Below the pieces are notes generated by a model that saw only the letters and a program-made list of their open reading frames with translations, searched no databases and was not told where the DNA came from. Positions 22,999-30,111 of a stretch of 39,845 nucleotides of DNA are shown here, in pieces. A program made the position numbers and the translations under genes. The first letter of the stretch is position 1. Every line of letters starts with the position of its first letter. Source of the DNA: an uncultured Acidobacteriota bacterium. GTDB taxonomy: Bacteria; Acidobacteriota; JAAYUB01. The DNA lies in contig CALAMB010000013.1 of the NCBI GenBank assembly GCA_937925645.1, positions 1-39,845 of the forward strand, in the 5' to 3' direction.

Positions 22999-23778
22999 TC
23001 ACGGACGGTCGGCCGGGTTCGGCGGCGGGATTTGTCCGAACGGGATGTTGGCGATGGCATAATGCCGCCAGTCGCGGTAGTCGAAATGCCACCACTCGTA
23101 GGGATAGACTTCGAACCCCTCGGCGGCCATGGCTTGCCGGAGCACCTCGCGCATCTGCCGGGGCTGCGCCGGGCCGCCCCGATAGCCGGCATGCGCCCGT
23201 TCCGTCATCTCATCGTATCCGCTGGGCATGGTCACCACGTCGCCGGTGGCCAGCCGGACGAGAGTCACGTCCACCGCGCAGCCGCGGTTGTGGCGGGACC
23301 CTTGGGCGGGATCGGCCACGTAGCGGCGCAGCTCCGGCGGCGTCGCCTCCCAGAAGATCCACGTCACGAACCACGGGCGATACGCGTCGTACACCAGCAG
23401 ACCCAGGCCACGGGACGCCAGGGCGCGGTGGACCCGCGCCAGCGCCTCGGCGGCCGGGCGCTGCAGCAGCGCCCGCAACTGTTCGTAGACGGGAACCCCG
23501 AGGAAGTTCCGGTCCGACGCGTAACGGATGTCCAGCCGGATGGCGGGCTCCAGCGCCGCCACGTCCACCAGGTCGGCGGGCCGGAAGTCGCCCGCCTCGG
23601 GCAGCGGCGACTGCGCCCGCGATGCGTCCAGCAGGACGGCCAGGGGGCGGACAGGCTGGATCCGGAATTCGGGCGGGCGGGTGGGTCGGGCGGCGCATCC
23701 GGCCGCCACCAGGATCAATCCCACCGCCCAGCCGGCGACCCAACGGAGCCTGTCCTGGTCATCACATCGCTTGATCAC
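22999..23778 (-). CDS. VanX/DdpX-type D-alanyl-D-alanine dipeptidase lipoprotein (peptidase M15D)
   Basis: Zinc D,D-dipeptidase family. The catalytic motif SRHNRGCAVDVTLV gives zinc ligands His163 and Asp170, and EWWHF gives Glu228 and His231 (numbering from 23778). VYDAYRPW and ASDRNFLG are also typical. A lipoprotein signal (WAVGLILVAAGC, Cys28) indicates an envelope enzyme, unlike cytoplasmic VanX. Function is probably cleavage of D-Ala-D-Ala or cell-wall dipeptides. The start is uncertain. ATG 23814 and TTG 23820 overlap a good promoter -10, so I prefer GTG 23778 (259 residues; GGACGG six bases upstream). GTG 23784 is an alternative. Confidence 0.85.
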   Translation of the reverse strand: MIKRCDDQDRLRWVAGWAVGLILVAAGCAARPTRPPEFRIQPVRPLAVLLDASRAQSPLPEAGDFRPADLVDVAALEPAIRLDIRYASDRNFLGVPVYEQLRALLQRPAAEALARVHRALASRGLGLLVYDAYRPWFVTWIFWEATPPELRRYVADPAQGSRHNRGCAVDVTLVRLATGDVVTMPSGYDEMTERAHAGYRGGPAQPRQMREVLRQAMAAEGFEVYPYEWWHFDYRDWRHYAIANIPFGQIPPPNPADRP

Positions 23779-23812
23779 ATCCACCCGTCCGGCAAATCGG
23801 ATTGCGGGTCTC

Positions 23813-23842
23813 ATTATCAACCCAAAACGCCGGGATCGTCAA
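23813..23842 (-). promoter_or_regulatory. Candidate promoter for the VanX-type gene
   Basis: On the minus strand TTGACG (23842-23837), 18 bases, then GATAAT (23818-23813), each 5 of 6 to consensus. The predicted transcript start near 23806 lies downstream of ATG 23814 and so argues for a later start codon. Confidence 0.5.
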
Positions 23843-23872
23843 AGCGTTCCGGTCGTGCGCCGGAAGCAGCCG

Positions 23873-23901
23873 TTGCCTCTTCCCGGGTTGTCGTCTAAGA
23901 T
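23873..23901 (+). promoter_or_regulatory. Candidate promoter for the methylmalonyl-CoA decarboxylase gene
   Basis: TTGCCT (23873-23878), 17 bases, then TAAGAT (23896-23901). The predicted start near 23908 gives about 66 bases of leader to ATG 23974. Confidence 0.45.
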
Positions 23902-23973
23902 GCGGCTGCGGATCCCCGAATGGCCGGCCTGACATCCGGGAGTTCCGACACCCTGTCCGCTCCGGAGGTTGTC

Positions 23974-24753
23974 ATGTCCCTTGTGCTGCGCGCGCGCGAC
24001 GGCGCCATCGGCACCGTCACCCTGAACCATGCGGAGAAGCACAACGCCCTGAGCCATGCCCTGATCGACGAGCTGGTGGCGGCGCTGGATCAACTGCACG
24101 CGGACAAGGCGCGCGCCATCGTGCTGCGCGCGGCGCCGGGCGCGGCCGTTTGGTCCGCCGGACACGACGTTCGCGAACTGCCGGATCCCGGCCGGGACCC
24201 CTTGAGTTACTACGATTCCCTTCTCACCGGCATCCGCAAGATCCAGTACCTGCCGGTTCCGGTCATCGCCATGATCGAGGGCGCGGTCTGGGGCGGCGCC
24301 TGCGACCTGGCCATGAGCTGCGACATCCTGATCGGCGCCCCGAGCGCGAGTTTCACCATGACCCCGGCCAAGATCGGCGTGCCGTACAACGTGTCCGGCA
24401 TCCTGCACTTCATGAACATCCTGCCGGTCAACATCGTCCGGGAGATGTTCTTCACCGCCCGGCCCATGTCCGCCGAGCAGGCCCGCAACCTCGGCGTCCT
24501 CAACCATCTGGTGCCGGCCGACCAGTTGGGGGCGTTCACCTTCGAACTGGCGGCCCAGATCGCCCGCAACAGTCCGCTGAGCATCGCCGCCATCAAGGAA
24601 CAGGTCCGCCTGCTGGCGTCCGCCCACCCGCTGAGCCCCATCATGTTCGAGCACATCCAGGGCTTGCGCCAGCTGGTCTTCGACAGCGGCGACTACGCCG
24701 AGGGGATTCGCGCCTTTTGGGAGAAACGGCCGGCGGTGTTCTCCGGCCAGTGA
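23974..24753 (+). CDS. scpB: Methylmalonyl-CoA decarboxylase (crotonase superfamily)
   Basis: A 259-residue crotonase-fold enzyme that matches ScpB/YgfG over its whole length. EKHNALSHALIDELV and VWSAGHDVRELPDPGRDPLSYY (about 55-75) are followed by IEGAVWGGACDLAMSCDILIGA (about 104-125), FTMTPAKIGVPYN and the C-terminal QGLRQLVFDSGDYAEGIRAF. The SAGHD..ELP..GRDPLSY block is characteristic of methylmalonyl-CoA decarboxylase rather than plain enoyl-CoA hydratase. The reaction is (R)-methylmalonyl-CoA to propionyl-CoA + CO2, in the cytoplasm. ATG 23974 has GGAGG six bases upstream. It stands alone: no methylmalonyl-CoA mutase or CoA-transferase gene is next to it, and it converges on the kinase gene (4-base gap). 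Confidence 0.88.
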   Translation: MSLVLRARDGAIGTVTLNHAEKHNALSHALIDELVAALDQLHADKARAIVLRAAPGAAVWSAGHDVRELPDPGRDPLSYYDSLLTGIRKIQYLPVPVIAMIEGAVWGGACDLAMSCDILIGAPSASFTMTPAKIGVPYNVSGILHFMNILPVNIVREMFFTARPMSAEQARNLGVLNHLVPADQLGAFTFELAAQIARNSPLSIAAIKEQVRLLASAHPLSPIMFEHIQGLRQLVFDSGDYAEGIRAFWEKRPAVFSGQ

Positions 24754-24757
24754 ACCG

Positions 24758-27229
24758 TCAGTTGAAGGACGTCGCCGGGGGCAGGACGATCTGGTACTGG
24801 TCCAGCACCGGCTGGATCAGCGCCCGTTCCCGGAGCCGGCGCTCTCTTTGGTTGACCAATCCCTGCTTCCGCAGCGCCTGGTATTCCGCTGTCCGGCGGA
24901 CGTCGGCCAACAAGGGATTCCGGTCGAAGTAGCCCCAGTCGGTGAAGCCGATGTCGACGGTCTGCCGCATGAATTCCATCGCTTCATCGGTCTGGCCGCT
25001 CAGCGAAAAACACTCGGCCATCAACAGCGACAAGTCGTAATCGAGCCGGGCGACCCGGCTGAAGCGCTCGCTCGGGTCAAACGGGGCCCGGTCCCCCCGG
25101 AGGCAGGCGATCTGATGACGGACCGCCCGGGTCGGCAGCAGTTCCGGCAGTTTCTTGACGAGCCGGTCCGCCGTCTCGATGTCGCCCGACATCATGGCCA
25201 GGCGGATATGGTCCAATTGCACGAAATAGTATTGGGGCGAATCCCGCAACAGCGCGTGGAGCATCTCCCGGGCTTCGGCCTGGCGATCCGCCTGGATGAG
25301 GTTCCGGGCGAGGTTGAGCCGGATAAAATCGTGCTCGGGATACAATCTCAGCGCGTACCGGCACAGGGCGGTCGAGGCTTCGTGGTCGCCGTTGAGGCGG
25401 AAAATGGTCGCCGCCTGGCTGAACTGCATCACCTCCAGCCGGTCGGACCGGAACTGCTCCACCAGCCGGCGCATCGCCTCCTCCATCCGGCCCTGCTGGA
25501 TCTCCAGCAGAACGCTCAAGCGGAGGAGTGGACCGAAATCCGGCTGGAGCGCCTGGCCCTTCTCCAGATAATAGCGGCTGTAGGACAGGCTGTCGGGCTC
25601 CATCGAATTCCACGTGTTGACGGCCTGATAGTGCAACTCCGCCAGGCCGGCATACAGGATCACCGACGGCTCGATCTGCAGCGCGCGCTCCAGCAACGCC
25701 TTGGCTTCACCGAACGCGCCGGAATCGCCATGGCTCATGTCCTCGATCTTGCCGACGGATTTGAGATACAGTTCGTAGGCCGTGGGATTGATCTCCATCT
25801 CCGGGTCCGCCGGCGGCCGATCCAGCCAGGCCATGTTCTGGCGGTACACCTGCCGCACCATGGATTGCAGGTTGCTCGCCGACAACGGCATGCGGTCCGT
25901 CCACAGCAGGCTGCCCGAAGTGTTCGCCAGCCGGTATTCCAGCTCGATGCCGCCGGCGCGCGAACGCAACCGGCCTGTTTGGATAAAATCCGCTCCGCGG
26001 GCCCGGCTGGCCTTCACCACCTCCTCGAAGCGGGCCGGGCCCTGGGCCAGATCGCCGATGGGCACCACGCTTACGGCGCCGCTCGCCGGATAGAGCCGGG
26101 CCAGTTCGGCCGTGATGCCCTGGGTGACAAAGTTGTACGCGGGCTGGCCCGTTTCATTGACGAACGGCATGATGGCGACGGCTACGGGCCGGCGGGTTCC
26201 AGGCCAGAAGATCAACCAACCCGCGATCGCCGCCGCCACCGCCGCAGCCGCCGCCACCGCCGCCCACTTCCACCGGGCGCGCGGCGGGACCAGCGCCGGC
26301 ATGCCCGTTCCGGCGGTGGGAATCTCCGCTCCGATGTCGGCCAGCAGTTCCTCAATTCGCTGATACCGGTCCGCCGGCGATTTGGCCATGGCTTTGGCGA
26401 CGGCGGCGTGGAGCCACGGGGGCGCGTCCGGCACCCGTTGGCGCAGCGAGGGCGGCTCCTCGTGCATGACCTGAAACAACACCGTCACCAGGTTGGGGTC
26501 GGTGAAGGGCCGCTGGCCGGCGATCATCTCATAGGCCATGCAGCCGAGGGCGTACACATCGGTTCGCCCGTCGACCGCTTCGCCGCGGATCATTTCGGGC
26601 GCCATGTAGGCGGGCGTGCCGATGAGCGAGTCGCTGTGGGTCAGCGTGGCCTTGTCCATGACCCGGGCGGTGCCGAAATCACCCAGTTTCACCGTGCCGT
26701 CCTGGGCCAGGAACACGTTGGCCGGCTTGAGATCCCGGTGGACGACGCCGCCGGCGTGGGCAAACGCCAGCGCCGATCCGACCTGGCCGATGATCCGGAC
26801 CGCGGTGGGAATATCCAGCGGCCCGCGCCGCCGCAGCAGGTCGCGCAGCGTCTCGCCTTCAACATGTTCCATGATGATGGCCAGGCGCCCGTCGTGCTCC
26901 ACGACGTCGTGCACCGTGACGATGTGGCGGTGCTGGAGCCTCGCCGCCGCCTGGGCCTCACGCAAGAACCGCTGCGTCGCCTCGTCGCCCTTGCTGTCGC
27001 CGAGAACTTCCTTGCGCAGCACTTTGACACAAACCGCCCGCTCCAGCCGCTGGTCCCAGGCGTAGAAGACCTCGCCATAGCTGCCGCTGCCCAGCCGGCG
27101 ACGGACCTGATATCGCGGCGGGATCCCTTCGGGTTGCCGGTCGAGCGGCGGCACGCCATCACCCGCGGGTGCCTGGTTCACCCGATGGGTGTCTGCCTGT
27201 TGATCGCCTGGTCGCCCGTTCATGGCCAT
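24758..27229 (-). CDS. Membrane Ser/Thr protein kinase with TolB/FlgO-like and TPR C-terminal region
   Basis: An 823-residue protein. The Hanks-type kinase domain spans about 40-300. It has the glycine loop GSGSYG (47-52), Lys69, HRDLKPANV with catalytic Asp166, DFG at 184-186 and GTPAYMAPE, so it should be active. One membrane helix at about 321-343 (WAAVAAAAAVAAAIAGWLIFW) follows. The outer part starts with a TolB-N/FlgO-like segment (VAIMPFVNETGQPAYNFVTQG, then GADFIQTGRLRSRAGGIELEYRL) and continues with TPR-like helices to the end. ATG 27229 has AAGGGGA five bases upstream. It is divergent from the GT39-like and PP2C phosphatase genes. The kinase may sense an envelope or glycan signal through its outer region; this is inference. 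Confidence 0.92.
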   Translation of the reverse strand: MAMNGRPGDQQADTHRVNQAPAGDGVPPLDRQPEGIPPRYQVRRRLGSGSYGEVFYAWDQRLERAVCVKVLRKEVLGDSKGDEATQRFLREAQAAARLQHRHIVTVHDVVEHDGRLAIIMEHVEGETLRDLLRRRGPLDIPTAVRIIGQVGSALAFAHAGGVVHRDLKPANVFLAQDGTVKLGDFGTARVMDKATLTHSDSLIGTPAYMAPEMIRGEAVDGRTDVYALGCMAYEMIAGQRPFTDPNLVTVLFQVMHEEPPSLRQRVPDAPPWLHAAVAKAMAKSPADRYQRIEELLADIGAEIPTAGTGMPALVPPRARWKWAAVAAAAAVAAAIAGWLIFWPGTRRPVAVAIMPFVNETGQPAYNFVTQGITAELARLYPASGAVSVVPIGDLAQGPARFEEVVKASRARGADFIQTGRLRSRAGGIELEYRLANTSGSLLWTDRMPLSASNLQSMVRQVYRQNMAWLDRPPADPEMEINPTAYELYLKSVGKIEDMSHGDSGAFGEAKALLERALQIEPSVILYAGLAELHYQAVNTWNSMEPDSLSYSRYYLEKGQALQPDFGPLLRLSVLLEIQQGRMEEAMRRLVEQFRSDRLEVMQFSQAATIFRLNGDHEASTALCRYALRLYPEHDFIRLNLARNLIQADRQAEAREMLHALLRDSPQYYFVQLDHIRLAMMSGDIETADRLVKKLPELLPTRAVRHQIACLRGDRAPFDPSERFSRVARLDYDLSLLMAECFSLSGQTDEAMEFMRQTVDIGFTDWGYFDRNPLLADVRRTAEYQALRKQGLVNQRERRLRERALIQPVLDQYQIVLPPATSFN

Positions 27230-27252
27230 GCGTCCCCTTCAGCCCGCGCCGT

Positions 27253-27261
27253 ATTTTAGCA
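27253..27261 (-). promoter_or_regulatory. Extended -10 promoter element for the kinase gene
   Basis: On the minus strand TGCTAAAAT (27261-27253): a TGn extended -10 with TAAAAT (5 of 6). No convincing -35 lies 16-18 bases upstream. The expected start near 27246 leaves a 17-base leader with the AAGGGGA ribosome site. Confidence 0.4.
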
Positions 27262-27320
27262 CATGGCACAATCTGCCGTCCGTCTCATGGATCGGCGGGC
27301 GCGGTCAGCGGTCGCCGATG

Positions 27321-27349
27321 TTGCCCGATTCGCCCGCCTGAGTTAGAAT
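27321..27349 (+). promoter_or_regulatory. Candidate promoter for the GT39-like gene at 27437
   Basis: TTGCCC (27321-27326), 17 bases, then TAGAAT (27344-27349, 5 of 6). The predicted start near 27356 leaves about 80 bases of leader. Confidence 0.45.
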
Positions 27350-27436
27350 TTAGACTGTCCGTTCCCTGACCATGTTCCGTCACGCCCGTCAGTGAGTCGC
27401 CGCCCTCCAGGCACTTGGCATCGGCTGGAATCATAT

Positions 27437-28930
27437 ATGCCCGATTCGTTTGATTTATCTGAAGGCGCAACTCGGGGTTACCTGGCGGCCGGCACGGCCC
27501 TGCTGGGGCTGACCGCGGTGCGCGCCCTGTACCGGCTGGATGTGCCGGCGTTCTGGTTCGATGAGGCCGTTTCCTGGCGCAACATCAACGGCACCTGGCT
27601 CTTCCAGTTGCGCCGGGCCCAGGGCGGAGAGGACCTGGGCGGCTTCCTGTATTCGGCCATCCTGAAGCTCTGGTCCTCGGTGGCCGGCTGCTCGGAATAC
27701 GCCCTGCGATTTCCCAGCGTGCTGTTCGCCTTGGCCTTGGTGGGCGTGCTCTGGGTGTTGGGTCGTCTGCTCTGGGGACAACTGGCCGGCCTGTGCGTGG
27801 CGGCAACCGCAACCATCCTGCCGGGATATCTGGATTACGCCCGGGAAGCCCGCGGGTATTCATTCCTCATGCTGGCGACCGCGGTGGCCGTGTTGGGCCT
27901 GGTGGTGTACCGGAAGAAGCGGCGATGGGGTGAATGGTTGTTGCTCCTGGGAACCGGCGCCGCCATCGCCACGCACAGCTTCGGACTGTTCGTCTGGGCC
28001 GGCGTCACCGGCGCCCACCTCTGGCTGGTCTGGAAACTCGACAAGCCCGGCCGGTCCATCCGCGCCTGGTTCCATGCCGGCGCGGCCCTGCTGCCACCGA
28101 TAGTTTCCGGAATAATCTGGACCGTGGGCACACGCAAGACGATTATGCGATACATCGACAGCTTCTGGCTGAACCACTCGATACTCAGCGAGTGTTTGGC
28201 CCTCCTGCCATTGGTGCTGCCCGTTGCGGCGGCACTGATTGTGCTGGCCCGTGACCGGCGGAAATCAGCGCACCGACTGGCCGCCGCAAGTATCCTGGCA
28301 CTGGTGGGCGCACCCATCCTGGCCGGACCGGCCGCTTTGTCCGCTGCGGTCGGCGGCGATCATCATTTCATCCTGTTTCGATATTTTCTGGGCCTTCTGC
28401 CGTTGGCCGCCCTGGCTGGCGGCTATCTGCTCAGCCGGCTGCGCGCGCCCCTCGCTGCGGCACTGACTGTCGCCTTGCTGGCCGCGGCAATGGTTCACCC
28501 GTACACCCGGCGGCAGTACGAGCCGGGCGGCCGGCTGAACCGCCCCATCCGCGCGGTGGTGTCGTTCCTGCGAGACAACGTGTCGCCCGCCGACTGCCTG
28601 CTGGTATCACCGCCACACAAGTACTTGACGCTGCACTACTACGGCCTGAATCCCTCCTTCTGGGGCGATCAAACCGAAAACCTGTTCTCCCGCCGGTGGG
28701 CACAGTATCGCGCCGGTGAATTCGAACGCCGCACCTGGGTGGTTTTTTTCGAGTCACCCGACACCTTCGACATCCCGCCGGAACGTCTCAATCGACCGCC
28801 GGTTGTGTCCGCCGGATCATTGACTATCTATCGATACGAACCCGCCTTGATCGCGGCGCCGGCGGATTCAACGACCAGCGCATCTTGTCTGTCCGGAACG
28901 GCTGGGGTACAATCGCGGGCAGAACCTTGA
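27437..28930 (+). CDS. GT39-like membrane glycosyltransferase
   Basis: A 497-residue polytopic protein with about 10-11 hydrophobic helices. The first outer loop has FWFDEAVSWRNING, and the D-E pair is the usual catalytic acid site of GT39/ArnT-like enzymes. YLDYAREARGYSFLMLATAVAV is another common family segment. It presumably transfers a sugar from a polyprenyl-phosphate carrier at the outer face of the inner membrane. ATG 27437 is taken as start; a GTG at 27392 in the same frame is possible and neither has a strong ribosome site. The PP2C phosphatase gene begins 31 bases after its stop and has a promoter candidate inside this gene's 3' end. No acceptor or donor can be named. Confidence 0.8.
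   Translation: MPDSFDLSEGATRGYLAAGTALLGLTAVRALYRLDVPAFWFDEAVSWRNINGTWLFQLRRAQGGEDLGGFLYSAILKLWSSVAGCSEYALRFPSVLFALALVGVLWVLGRLLWGQLAGLCVAATATILPGYLDYAREARGYSFLMLATAVAVLGLVVYRKKRRWGEWLLLLGTGAAIATHSFGLFVWAGVTGAHLWLVWKLDKPGRSIRAWFHAGAALLPPIVSGIIWTVGTRKTIMRYIDSFWLNHSILSECLALLPLVLPVAAALIVLARDRRKSAHRLAAASILALVGAPILAGPAALSAAVGGDHHFILFRYFLGLLPLAALAGGYLLSRLRAPLAAALTVALLAAAMVHPYTRRQYEPGGRLNRPIRAVVSFLRDNVSPADCLLVSPPHKYLTLHYYGLNPSFWGDQTENLFSRRWAQYRAGEFERRTWVVFFESPDTFDIPPERLNRPPVVSAGSLTIYRYEPALIAAPADSTTSASCLSGTAGVQSRAEP
28885..28913 (+). promoter_or_regulatory. Candidate internal promoter for the PP2C phosphatase
   Basis: TTGTCT (28885-28890), 17 bases, then TACAAT (28908-28913, 5 of 6), inside the last codons of the GT39-like gene. 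The predicted start near 28920 gives about 42 bases of leader to ATG 28962. Confidence 0.4.
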
Positions 28931-28961
28931 CGGCAGCGCCGAACCGGCGCCGCAAACACCC

Positions 28962-30077
28962 ATGGGCAACAACCAGACCGCCCCGCCATCGTCGGACCGC
29001 CCAAAGACCCGCTGGAAGGTCACCCTGGAGGACCTGTTCCGGAATGATTTGGTGCACACCTACCGCCGGGACCTCCATGAGCTGTTCGCGTTCTACCTGG
29101 ACCGGGAGCGGCGGGATAAACTGGCGGCGATGGGCTGGCTGCGCCGCGGGATCTGGTTGTCCGCCTGGCTCCTCAAGAGCATGTTCCAGAAGCTGACACC
29201 GGCGCGCCAACTACTATTCATCCTGTCCGTGTTCTTTTTTTTCGCCCCCCAGATCTCCTGGAACCGGGGCAACATCCATTTCAACCTGGAAGCCCGACTG
29301 TTGGGATTCTGCATCATTCTGCTCGTGCTGATGCTGGAGCTCAAGGACAAGCTGCTGGCCCGGGATGAACTCGCGGTGGGCCGCGCCGTTCAAATGGCGC
29401 TCCTGCCCGACCGCGCGCCGGAGATCCCGGGGTGGGAAGTCTGGCTCTACACCCGCCCGGCCAACGACGTGGGCGGGGACCTGGTGGACTATCTCGACGT
29501 GGGCGGCGGACGGACCGGACTGGCGCTGGGCGACGTGGCCGGCAAGGGGCTGGGCGCCGCGCTGCTCATGTCCAAGCTGCAGGCCACCCTGCGGGCCCTG
29601 GCGCCTGGCGCCCGCGACCTGGCCGGACTGGGCGGCCGGGTGAACCGCATCTTCTGCCGCGACGGTCTCCCCAACCGCTTCGCGACGCTGCTGTACCTGG
29701 AACTGGCCGGCGGCGGCGGACCGGTCCGCCTGCTCAACGCCGGGCACCTGCCGCCGCTGGCGATCCGCGCAACGGGCGTGGATACGCTGGAGCCCGTCGC
29801 CGCGCCTCTGGGCGTGCTCATCGACGAGACGTTCACCGAGCAGACACTGGACCTGGATCCGGGCGACCTGCTGCTGGCCTATTCCGACGGACTGACCGAG
29901 GCGCACAACATTCACAATGAGCTCTACGACGATGCCCGGCTGCTGGCGCTGGCGCCCCAACTTCACGGGATGTCGGCTGAGGCGGCCGGTCAGCGCCTGC
30001 TAGCCGACGTCGACCGCTTCGCCGGTGACGCCCGCGCCCGCGACGACCTGTCGCTGATCCTCATCCGCCGGACATGA
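28962..30077 (+). CDS. Membrane-anchored SpoIIE/RsbU-type PP2C phosphatase
   Basis: A 371-residue protein. A cytoplasmic N-terminal segment is followed by two short hydrophobic helices (about 83-96 and 112-126) and a linker helix (ELAVGRAVQMALLPDRAPEIPGWEVW) typical of RsbU-like phosphatases. The PP2C domain spans about 155-370. Metal-binding motifs are NDVGGDLVDYL (Asp173), GDVAGKGLGAALLM (Asp191), LLAYSDGLTEA and the terminal ARDDLSLILIRR. Such enzymes dephosphorylate Ser/Thr residues, often on anti-sigma antagonists. No clear ribosome site precedes ATG 28962. Together with the nearby kinase it could form a phosphorylation cycle, but they are transcribed divergently and share no visible partner gene. 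Confidence 0.9.
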   Translation: MGNNQTAPPSSDRPKTRWKVTLEDLFRNDLVHTYRRDLHELFAFYLDRERRDKLAAMGWLRRGIWLSAWLLKSMFQKLTPARQLLFILSVFFFFAPQISWNRGNIHFNLEARLLGFCIILLVLMLELKDKLLARDELAVGRAVQMALLPDRAPEIPGWEVWLYTRPANDVGGDLVDYLDVGGGRTGLALGDVAGKGLGAALLMSKLQATLRALAPGARDLAGLGGRVNRIFCRDGLPNRFATLLYLELAGGGGPVRLLNAGHLPPLAIRATGVDTLEPVAAPLGVLIDETFTEQTLDLDPGDLLLAYSDGLTEAHNIHNELYDDARLLALAPQLHGMSAEAAGQRLLADVDRFAGDARARDDLSLILIRRT

Positions 30078-30111
30078 GCCCGGCGCCGCGGACCGCTGTC
30101 TTCGCTTTTCG

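Noticed and set aside
24848..27259. 803-codon plus-strand frame opposite the Ser/Thr kinase
   Set aside because: The kinase frame has all catalytic motifs; the antisense product is His/Arg/Gln-rich low-complexity sequence.
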